NCBI GenBank assembly: GCA_028702135.1 | Contig: JAQVPJ010000005.1 | Location: 55,626-119,625, forward strand | DNA: 64,000 nucleotides | Direction: 5' to 3' | Source of the DNA: Eubacteriales bacterium | Lineage (GTDB): Bacteria; Bacillota; Clostridia; Oscillospirales; CAG-382 | Shown here: positions 50,702 through 58,608 of the stretch, one piece after another | Numbering within the stretch: the stretch's first letter is position 1 | Layout: each line of letters starts with the position of its first letter | Program-made: the position numbers and the translations under genes | Notes under the pieces: generated by a model | The model's database searches: none | What the model was told of the DNA's origin: nothing | What the model saw: only the letters and a program-made list of their open reading frames with translations

Positions 50702-50953
50702 TACCGCAATTGGCAAGCAATTGCGTTAGTATATGAATTTTCACGACCCGGTATATAAAAATGCCGGATCGCTATTCTTTATAATATCAGAACCGATAAT
50801 CTATAAAAATATCTGCCCCGGCTCAGACTTCCCGGCAATACTCTGTGTTTCGCTTTGCCGGAAAAAAACAGGATTATCTAACCTACAGTAATTTTCAAAA
50901 AGATTACTATATTTCTATACCCAAGCATCATTTCACCGTAGGAGGTCAATGGA

Positions 50954-51941
50954 TTGACTAAATTCTTATATGCAGAAATAAATGTAATAGGTATCGTGCT
51001 GTTGTTGCTTTTTCTTAATAATATAAATAGAAAAAGCCACAAAAGCGCACCGATTGAACAACATATATTTAATGCATGTATGATTATGAACATATTGATT
51101 TTTATATTTGACGCCGGCATGTGGTTGGTAGACGGAAATCCTCTGCCGGTTTTTAGAGTTATTAATTATATCGTGACTATGTTGTACTATGTTTCCAACC
51201 CTCTGATCTGCCTTCTATTTGATATTATCGTTCGGAATGTCTTTAAGAGATGTCATAATTAATGGTTGGCGAGTAAATAAAAATGTAAACATACATTTAG
51301 TAATATTCCCTATTGGGCTTATTGCAGCTACTGTAATACAAATCATGTTTTATGGCGTTTCTATTATTTGGACCTGTTCGATGATCGCGTTTGCAAGTAT
51401 CTTCATAAACATTCAAAACAGTACAATTTCAACTGACTATCTTACAGGCCTGTATAACCGACGCCAGCTTGAAGAGCATTTTCAAAGGAGACTGAAGATG
51501 CGTAAGGATGGGCATAATCTGTTTATGATTATGATTGATTTGGATGATTTTAAGAAAATCAATGATGAACACGGACATGCATCCGGGGATACTGCTCTTA
51601 CAGAGATGGCACAGCTACTTCTACAGGTGTGTAAGGGAAGCGATGATTTTATTGCCAGAATGGGTGGCGATGAGTTTATAATACTGGGAGAGCGGACAAA
51701 AACCGAAGACATTATCCGGTTAATGGACGATATATCGTCAGCAGTTACTGAATACAATGACAGGCATATATATGACTATGTTCTGCATCCTAGTATGGGG
51801 TACTCTACATATAAAAAGGGCGACATAATAGAAGATTTTTTTGTTACTGTGGATCAAGCAATGTACCGAAACAAACAAAAGTGGAAATTAGAACGATGTA
51901 ATAAGTGTAATCAAATTAAGGCTTCTACCCCTAAAAACTGA
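50954..51941 (+). pseudogene. membrane GGDEF diguanylate cyclase, deleted and frameshifted
   Basis: Two track ORFs are one broken gene. The first (TTG start at 50954 with AGGAGG upstream) encodes three membrane helices up to YVSNPLICLLFD and stops at 51262. The second resumes in another frame near 51240 with SLRDVIINGWRVNK, two helices, and an intact GGDEF domain (TDYLTGLYNRR, IDLDDFKKINDEHGH, ARMGGDEFIIL). Compared with the 7-8-helix GGDEF proteins I remember from Clostridia, roughly 75 residues between the two pieces are missing. No ribosome site is evident for the second ORF. Confidence 0.7.
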
Positions 51942-52229
51942 CGAACAAATGTAATAATTAGTGGGAAAATCCTTGATGAACATTTTCGAATGATTGTCAA
52001 GGATAGAAAATAAATATAAAAAGAATTTAGAAAACAAAACATTTCAGAATCCAAAGAGTCTATTCTGGGATAAATAAACAGTAATAATCACTTTATTGTT
52101 CAGAAAAAGAGTGCATAGGCACTGCGTAAAATTTTGTGTAAATTGGTTTTATCACATTACAAAAATCTATAATAAAACAAGGTTCAGTGCCGAAAAAGCA
52201 CAAGATTGTATTTTTCCTTGCTAACAGAT
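51942..52229. other. gene-free AT-rich interval
   Basis: No ORF, tRNA or clear promoter could be supported. It marks the boundary between the housekeeping side and the glycan locus. Confidence 0.6.
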
Positions 52230-52264
52230 ACCCCCAAGCAGTAACGCTTGGGGGGTATATTTAT
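52230..52264 (+). terminator. terminator-like hairpin at the end of the glycan locus
   Basis: ACCCCCAAGC/GCTTGGGGGG hairpin, followed on the plus strand by TATATTTATTTAT. The minus-strand T-run is poor, but its position 8 bases past the last minus-strand gene suggests it serves that operon too. Confidence 0.6.
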
Positions 52265-52272
52265 TTATACAA

Positions 52273-53878
52273 TTAATTATTACCTCTTAGAATATTTTTC
52301 ACATTGCAAATGATATCCTCTGGTAATACCGGGTATATGGCTGAAGTCTCCCATTTGATTTTAGGTGTAAGATAACTTTCTTTTGGAAGCATAATATTAA
52401 GCAGACATGGTGAACTGTCAAAAAACCAATCCTTATAATTATCGAGGTCTTGATAAGATTTTAATGTTGCTGCTTTTATTCCATATGCTTCAGCAATTTT
52501 CTGAAAATCAGGGACAGTATATCCGCTTTCAACCGTTGTTTGTGCATACCTATCCTTATGATTTGTATGTTGTGTCTCACTTATTTTCCCCAAAACTCTA
52601 TTATTAAGAATAAAAATTTTAATAGGTAAGTTTTCTCGTTTTACAGTTTCAAGCTCTTGAATATTCATTTGGAATCCGCCATCACCAGCGATACAATAAG
52701 TCACTTTTTTATTAATTGATATACATGAACCTATCGCGTATGGTAGCGCACACCCCATTGTACCATATCCGCCACTGATATGAATTCTTCCAATATCTCC
52801 TTTTAAAACAAGAGATTGTGCACACCAGCACTGGTGTTGTCCAACATCAACAGCAACAACAGAATTTTCCGGTAGCAGAGATGCTATTTTTTCAACAGCA
52901 AAATTACCCTCTTGCTTATCATATTTGTCCAGAATTCGTTTAGCCTCTAAACACTGTTTTCTCCATGAAGAATAACCTGGAACATTCTCATCCAAAAGCA
53001 TTTTTAAAAATTCTTTTGCATCGGTTTGATACTTATTTTCATCTTCTTTAATATTTCTACTAAGTTCATTTTCATCTATGTCTACTCTGACTAAATGAGC
53101 CTTGGGAGCAAATCTCTGTGTATATCTCCCAACCTGACGAATTCCTAAACGTGCCCCAATGGAAATTATCAAGTCACACTCTTCAAGGATCATATTTGCG
53201 ACTCTGTTCCCATGTACGCCGATAAATCCAATATGAATATCTTCTGGTGTCAAATCGACTCCATTCATTGTTGTTAAAACGGGAATGTTTGTCTTGCGAG
53301 CGAACTCATGAACCATCGCTTCCGCACCCGCTTGTCTCACTCCGTTACCGACTAATAATATCGGTTTGTTGTATGTTGAGCGGAAAATCAATGATAACAC
53401 CACCTTTTCTACCAAGTAAAGCCATATTATACGCTCTGTTTACTATATCCGGGAAACCTTCGCTACTGTTTGCAGTTACCGAATACTTAGTAATATTCCG
53501 GGTCATTGAAACAATGTCCATCTCTTGAAAACCGTTTTGTCGTATACCAGAAAAACCTTTCATCTCGTTAGTTGGTACATTACCACAAATCCCCATGATA
53601 GGGAATCCATCAAACCAAGCATCTGCAAGACCACCAAGACCGTTAACTGCCCCTGGACCTGAGGTTGTAAAATATACTCCTAATTTGCCACTTGTTCTTG
53701 CATATCCACTTGCAGCAAGCGCACAACCTTGCTCGTTATAACAAACATAAACACTAATTTCATTCTTTCTGAAATATAGTGCATCCATAAATGGTACTAT
53801 ATATCCTCCGGCATAACCAAACACGTCAGTTACTCCATGGTTAATTAAAAAGTCAACTAAGTACTCCGAACAGTTCAC
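52273..53878 (-). pseudogene. acetolactate-synthase-like TPP enzyme, broken by deletion/frameshift
   Basis: Two overlapping track ORFs form one gene. The GTG start at 53878 follows the SDR stop. Residues 1-177 hold the PYR domain (FGYAGGYIVPFMDAL, CYNEQGCALAASGYAR, TTSGPGAVNGLGGLADAW) and end at DFPLNIQ. The other frame resumes at NKPILLVGNGVRQAG with the central domain and the PP domain (GDGGFQMNIQELETVKREN, ILNNRVLGKI). The ~40-residue linker between domains is missing at the junction (~53355-53375). The second ORF has only a TTG with no ribosome site. Enzymes of this family in glycan loci transfer two-carbon units to a keto sugar or related acceptor. Activity would require both pieces to be made and assembled. 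Confidence 0.75.
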
Positions 53879-54502
53879 CTATATTTCCCCTTTTAAAATG
53901 TTATTTACATTCTGCTTACGAACCACTATATGAGTGCCGGTTTTAAATTCTTGGTTGACAGCTTTTGATACAACCTTAGCAAAGTCATGAGGTTCAAGTA
54001 ATGTGTCCTGATCCTCATGTGGATATAAGTTTCTTCTCATTTTTGTTCTCGTTCTTGCTGGAGAAATAACAACGGCATATAAACCATCCTCTGCCCAACA
54101 TTTTGTTGCCATTACAACAGCGGCTTTGGTGGCACAATATTCGCTCCAATTTGCATGAATTTCGATTGCGGCAGCTGAGCCAATATTAATAATAATCAAT
54201 CCCGGGTTGTATTTTAATGCTATTTCTGTACAGTAAAATATACCGCCTAAATTAATATCTATATGTTTCTTTGTATTGACTAAGTCAGCATTCCGAACTG
54301 AACAAGGAGAAATATAACCAGCATTATTAATTAGTACATCCGGTACAAAGCTTTTCATTGCATAATCAATGCTCTCCCAATCGGTAACATCCATCTCGGT
54401 TCGAGATGGTGCGTAAACATCGTATCCTTCTGATTCAAGCTGCACTTTTATAGCTTTAGCAATATCTCCGTTACCTCCGGTTATCAAAACTTTCTTAATC
54501 AT
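53879..54502 (-). CDS. SDR family reductase, CDP-polyol pathway type
   Basis: 207 residues. Rossmann motif LITGGNGDIAKAI for NAD(P)(H), then DVLINNAGYISPCSV, catalytic Ser (NIGSAAAIEI) and YCATKAAVV with the Tyr and Lys. It overlaps the cytidylyltransferase gene by 8 bases. In Bcs1/TarJ-like systems a SDR plus an IspD-like transferase makes CDP-ribitol from ribulose-5-phosphate, so it probably reduces a sugar phosphate before or after CMP activation. The exact substrate is open because the third gene of the set encodes a TPP enzyme. Confidence 0.8.
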   Translation of the reverse strand: MIKKVLITGGNGDIAKAIKVQLESEGYDVYAPSRTEMDVTDWESIDYAMKSFVPDVLINNAGYISPCSVRNADLVNTKKHIDINLGGIFYCTEIALKYNPGLIIINIGSAAAIEIHANWSEYCATKAAVVMATKCWAEDGLYAVVISPARTRTKMRRNLYPHEDQDTLLEPHDFAKVVSKAVNQEFKTGTHIVVRKQNVNNILKGEI

Positions 54503-55112
54503 TTGATTTCGCCTTCCTTCGATATTGTGCTTTATAAATGTGCTCGATTATCTCCAAGTCTCCAGGATAAGTTACTTTTACCAGATTAGTGCCGGTCTCA
54601 ATAAAATGTGGCCTTATTCCATGATATTCATACATGATTCTTGTTTCATCTGTCATATCAGTAAACCTATTACTTTTGTAGGCTTCTATCAATTCTTTAT
54701 AATCGAAGGCTTGAGGTGTGAGTAAATCATACAAATCCTCACGATTTATGTATGTACCGTTTCTGTAAATAACAGTGTTAACTAAGGGCTGTACGAATGT
54801 TGATGACGGATATGGATCTAAAAGCAACTGTAGAATTTGTTCTCTGGTTACCATAGGACGCGCTGCTTCAACAATAATAACACGCTCAGTATCCGATGGT
54901 AGAAATTCTAATCCTTTTAAGACAGATTCTGTTCGCGTTTCACCTCCGGGAATATCCTTGCCTACTACGACAACTCTTTCCTTGCTTACTACATCTAATG
55001 TGGTTTCATATGCATATCTCCACAAAGGTTTGTCGTGAAAAAGAACATCCTGCTTGGCACATTTGTATCGTGTACCCTTGCCAGCAGCAAGTAGAATTGC
55101 TGAGTAATTCAC
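54495..55112 (-). CDS. IspD/TarI-like CTP cytidylyltransferase
   Basis: 205 residues with a GTG start at 55112, chosen because GGAGGCGCTAAA precedes it; the track start is too early. IspD-family motif SAILLAAGKGTRYKCAKQD (Gly-rich loop, Arg and Lys for CTP), IIVEAARPMVTREQI with the acidic-Ala-Arg-Pro turn, and LLTPQAFDYKELIEAY. Members activate methylerythritol phosphate (IspD) or ribitol-5-phosphate (TarI/Bcs1). The setting beside a SDR and LicD favours a CDP-polyol for a surface polymer rather than isoprenoid synthesis. Confidence 0.82.
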   Translation of the reverse strand: MNYSAILLAAGKGTRYKCAKQDVLFHDKPLWRYAYETTLDVVSKERVVVVGKDIPGGETRTESVLKGLEFLPSDTERVIIVEAARPMVTREQILQLLLDPYPSSTFVQPLVNTVIYRNGTYINREDLYDLLTPQAFDYKELIEAYKSNRFTDMTDETRIMYEYHGIRPHFIETGTNLVKVTYPGDLEIIEHIYKAQYRRKAKSND

Positions 55113-55190
55113 TTTAGCGCCTCCATACAATCTTACTATGTGCGAGTTATAACAATAATCGTCATATGCTGTTTTAATCACTATGAGTGT

Positions 55191-55241
55191 CTTAATTCAT
55201 ACTGCTGCAGCAACCCTACAAATAACTATATATGAATTAAG
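55191..55241. repeat. 11-bp inverted repeat at the licD stop
   Basis: CTTAATTCATA and TATGAATTAAG pair perfectly across a 29-base interval that contains CTGCAG. The right arm overlaps the licD stop codon. There is no T-run on the minus strand; it may be an mRNA-stabilising or weak processing hairpin. Confidence 0.45.
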
Positions 55242-56037
55242 TATAGTATTCTTTTAAAGTATGAGTGCTCTTTTGTTTATTCAGGGGTGGTGGGGTCATA
55301 TAGTCTCCATAAACGGCTTTAAGAAATCCATCATATCCAATGGGCACACAAAGATTCAAATTTTCAAATCGATGGTTTATTGCGGTGTCAAAAAATTCAC
55401 GCCGTACAATTTCTCGCAGTCCCCAAGCTCCAGCAAAATTACAAACAAAATCGCTTTGTGGTTGATTTTCATACTTTTTACTCAATAATTCAAGCTTTTT
55501 AATAATAAATTTATCCGGTATTAAATTAAGTATTCTTGCAACAATAATTAACATATTCTTTGAAAAAGAACGGTTCTTTGAAGTTTCTAAATGCTTAATT
55601 GTAAGTATGTTTCTCCATTTACAAGCTTTTTTGACATATTTTTTAACATCGTCATATGATCCACCAACATAGTCTATAGGAAACATATCTAAAAAAACAC
55701 CAATTGATGACTTTTTTATGTTGCTTTCAATAAGGTAAGTTTTGTTGTGTATTATCTTAGCTGATGGCCATATATAATTTTTTCTTTTTTTATAATCAAT
55801 AATTTCAATATTCTCACTTTTACTGGAAAATTCATTTAAAAGTTTTTCGTAATCTTTTCTAAGTAGTGCTATATCAACATCATCATCCCATGGTATAAAA
55901 CCATTGTGACGAATCGCCCCTATGAGTGTTCCTCCTGTAAGAAAATATTTAATATTATTCTCCCTACAAAAAGTATCAATCTCTTCCAGCATTTCCAACA
56001 TCAACTTTTTCTTTTCTTCCAGCGTTATCTCTTTCAC
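55237..56037 (-). CDS. LicD family phosphotransferase
   Basis: 266 residues, GTG start behind GGAGGGG. LicD nucleotidyltransferase-like motifs: YFLTGGTLIGAIRHNGFIPWDDDVDIALLRKDYEKLL, where the DDDVD aspartates bind metal, and GVFLDMFPIDYV. LicD transfers phosphocholine, and relatives other phospho-groups, from a CDP/CMP donor onto teichoic acid or capsule sugars. Next to phosphonate biosynthesis genes, it is the best candidate in the window to transfer CMP-hydroxyethylphosphonate (inference). It has its own promoter and starts a second transcription unit within the locus. Confidence 0.88.
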   Translation of the reverse strand: MKEITLEEKKKLMLEMLEEIDTFCRENNIKYFLTGGTLIGAIRHNGFIPWDDDVDIALLRKDYEKLLNEFSSKSENIEIIDYKKRKNYIWPSAKIIHNKTYLIESNIKKSSIGVFLDMFPIDYVGGSYDDVKKYVKKACKWRNILTIKHLETSKNRSFSKNMLIIVARILNLIPDKFIIKKLELLSKKYENQPQSDFVCNFAGAWGLREIVRREFFDTAINHRFENLNLCVPIGYDGFLKAVYGDYMTPPPLNKQKSTHTLKEYYT

Positions 56038-56067
56038 TAACCTTGCCCCTCCTAAATAGAATAACGT

Positions 56068-56096
56068 ATTATAAACAAAATTTCCACATTATTCAA
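56068..56096 (-). promoter_or_regulatory. promoter of licD unit
   Basis: Minus strand TTGAAT, 17-base spacer, TATAAT. The rest of the gap up to 56327 shows nothing clear. Confidence 0.8.
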
Positions 56097-56327
56097 AAAC
56101 CAAATGCTAGGAAAAAACATCTGAACAGCCGACTTCAATGACTCGTTCCATAATAACCCGTCGTAAGCCAGGGGTTAATGTACAAACCGAGAAGAGACTT
56201 TCCATGCTGTTTTATCTGTTGAATGTTAAATCTCATTTGCGTTAAAAATGATCCAAACTATCATTCATAAAGAACCTTTTGTATTTTATTACTGTTGTTT
56301 TAATTGTTAATAAATTTATAATTTATC

Positions 56328-57428
56328 CTAAAGATTCTTCATAAATGAATTCTTGTTCTCTTTAGCGGTCGTTGACGGTCTTCCCAAATCGGCTCTTGCA
56401 CTTATATCAGCTTTTGCTTCTATAAAAGCCAGTTTATTATTTTCTTTTACATAAAGTAATGTTCTGTCTAAGTGCTCATAATCGGAAACACTGAACACAT
56501 ATGGATATCCGCATCCTTCTGCGATTTTACACATATCTATACTTCCAGCTACTGTTGGCATGCCACCAACAGATTCATGGGCTGCATTATTAATAATAAT
56601 ATGGACAAAATTATTTGGATTATTCGTTCCGATAATTGCCATAGCACCCATATGCATCAGAGCTGCGCCATCTCCGTCAATACACCAGACTCTTCTATCG
56701 GGTTTTTGAAGCGCAAGTGCAAACGCAATAGAAGAGCTATGACCCATACTGCCAACTGTTAAAAAATCTTTCTCATGACCCTGACCATTATTTTCTCTGA
56801 TTTCAAATAACTCACGAGAAGTCTTGCCAGTTGTCGAGATTATAATATCATCTTCGGAGGCATTTACAATTCTTTTTATTATTTCTTCACGAGTCATAGT
56901 ATTTTGGTTCTGATATTTAACTTTACAGTCGAAATGCAACGCATCTTTTTTTACGACAAAAGCTATTTGCTTACCTGCATCCAATAAAGGTTGGAATAAT
57001 TTCATTACATTATTAAACTCTTCATCAGACGTTTCTTTTGATATGACATATGTTTTGATATCCATATCCTCTAAAAGTTTCATAGTGACTTCACCTTGGA
57101 ATATGTGTTGCGGTTCATCATGAACTCCGGGTTCGCCACGCCACCCAATCAAGAAAATGCAAGGGATGCCATAAACCTTGTCATTCATCAAAGAAGCGAC
57201 TGGATTTATTATATTTCCAATACCACTGTTTTGAAGATATACTACTGGTACCTTTCCAGTTGAAAGATGGTAACCTGCTGCTAATGCAACAGCATTACCT
57301 TCATTTGCAGCTATTATATGTTGCTTAGATATTCCATAATTTGAAATTAAATAACTACACACCGGGGATAATAAACTATCAGGAACACCTGTAAAAAAAT
57401 CATATTGCTTTAAAAAGTTTAAGTCCAT
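56328..57428 (-). CDS. aepY: phosphonopyruvate decarboxylase
   Basis: 366 residues, TPP-dependent. It decarboxylates phosphonopyruvate to phosphonoacetaldehyde, the step that pulls PEP mutase forward. The family signature is visible throughout: FFTGVPDSLLSPVCSYL at the start, AANEGNAVALAAGYHLSTGK with the TPP-activating Glu, YLQNSGIGNIINPVASLMN, IGWRGEPGVHDEPQHIFQG, and GSMGHSSSIAFAL...CIDGDGAALMHMGAM for the diphosphate. The gene follows the iron-type dehydrogenase by 20 bases and the PEP mutase gene lies just before that, completing the phosphonate route. Confidence 0.95.
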   Translation of the reverse strand: MDLNFLKQYDFFTGVPDSLLSPVCSYLISNYGISKQHIIAANEGNAVALAAGYHLSTGKVPVVYLQNSGIGNIINPVASLMNDKVYGIPCIFLIGWRGEPGVHDEPQHIFQGEVTMKLLEDMDIKTYVISKETSDEEFNNVMKLFQPLLDAGKQIAFVVKKDALHFDCKVKYQNQNTMTREEIIKRIVNASEDDIIISTTGKTSRELFEIRENNGQGHEKDFLTVGSMGHSSSIAFALALQKPDRRVWCIDGDGAALMHMGAMAIIGTNNPNNFVHIIINNAAHESVGGMPTVAGSIDMCKIAEGCGYPYVFSVSDYEHLDRTLLYVKENNKLAFIEAKADISARADLGRPSTTAKENKNSFMKNL

Positions 57429-57448
57429 ATTTTGCCTTTCTGATCCTC

Positions 57449-58594
57449 TTACGCTAAATCGTTTTTATTTCTTTCTTCATCTGAGCCATATGATAATATC
57501 TTTTTATATAATAAAGTAATAGCACTTGCATTAAGTTCAACAGGATTATTTTTCAATCTTGTTGGATTAACAGATTTAATAAGGTTATGTAAGTCATCCT
57601 TACTTACTTCATTTGGCGCAATTATTTGCATTCTTTTTAACATAGTTGTGAAATTGTCTATTGCTTCAGTCGGATTATTAGAACACAAAGCCCTGCTGAT
57701 ATCAGAAAATATATTTTGTAAATATTTCTCTCCTCTCGGATCTACACAGAGATTAGTATTGTCTGACATAAACCGCCATATATAAGGAAGACAAATAGAA
57801 ACAGCATGTCCATGTGGTAGATTGTATATTGAGGTTAATTTATAGCTCATTGCATGAGCAGCTGTAGTCTGGGTAATATTGATAGCACGACCAGAATAAT
57901 TGGCAGCTAACATAATTTTCTCAGCTGCTAATTCATCATTGTCATATATGTAAGAATCCATATATTTAATTATACTCTCAACAGCAATTTTTGAATAGGC
58001 TTTACTTTCGTCGTTGGAATTTATAGACCACCAGGATTCAATACCTTGACAAAGTGCATCTAACATAGTGCACTTTTTTTGATATACTGGTAGCGTTTTT
58101 AAAACACTCGGCTCAAGTAATACATAGTTAGGGATAATGCTTTCGTGGGTTATTGACTGCTTTTGTTCTTTAAAATATACAACAGCATAGCGTGTTGATT
58201 CACTTCCGGTTCCGGCAGTTGTCGGAATTGCAATCAAAGGAATACCACTATCATTATATTCTTGCTCCAAATAGTTTTTCGATGAATCCATTTTCGAGTA
58301 CAGTTTTATGCATTTTGCAACATCAATCGTACTACCGCCACCAACCGCCATTATGACATCACAGTTTGCTTTTTGAAATAAATCTACACCTTTTACAACA
58401 TCCTCATAAATAGGGTTAGGTGTAAATTCGCTGAAAGACACAAATGGAATATCTAACTCGCATATTTGATTTTTAATCGAAAGAAAAGGAAAAGAGCTAT
58501 CACAGACCAGCATAAACTTTTCAGATTTTATGCTTCTTAAAATTGAATTGAGCTCCTTTATACATCCATTTCCGCTAATTATTCTTTGCGACAT
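57449..58594 (-). CDS. iron-containing alcohol dehydrogenase, probable phosphonoacetaldehyde reductase
   Basis: 381 residues from the ATG at 58594 with AAGGAG in front. Type III dehydrogenase: MAVGGGSTIDVAKCIKLY for NAD(P), IPTTAGTGSESTRYAVVYF, and metal ligands in MLDALCQGIESWW and YNLPHGHAVSICLPY. It sits between PEP mutase and phosphonopyruvate decarboxylase. In phosphinothricin and fosfomycin pathways, PhpC and FomC of this family reduce phosphonoacetaldehyde to 2-hydroxyethylphosphonate. The same role is inferred here, replacing the aminotransferase of the aminoethylphosphonate route. Confidence 0.85.
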   Translation of the reverse strand: MSQRIISGNGCIKELNSILRSIKSEKFMLVCDSSFPFLSIKNQICELDIPFVSFSEFTPNPIYEDVVKGVDLFQKANCDVIMAVGGGSTIDVAKCIKLYSKMDSSKNYLEQEYNDSGIPLIAIPTTAGTGSESTRYAVVYFKEQKQSITHESIIPNYVLLEPSVLKTLPVYQKKCTMLDALCQGIESWWSINSNDESKAYSKIAVESIIKYMDSYIYDNDELAAEKIMLAANYSGRAINITQTTAAHAMSYKLTSIYNLPHGHAVSICLPYIWRFMSDNTNLCVDPRGEKYLQNIFSDISRALCSNNPTEAIDNFTTMLKRMQIIAPNEVSKDDLHNLIKSVNPTRLKNNPVELNASAITLLYKKILSYGSDEERNKNDLA

Positions 58595-58608
58595 TGAATG
58601 TCTCCTTG

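Noticed and set aside
56097-56327. Possible remnant coding sequence between licD and aepY (minus frame SVCTLTPGLRRVIMERVIEV)
   Set aside because: Too short, no start or ribosome site, and no family I can name.
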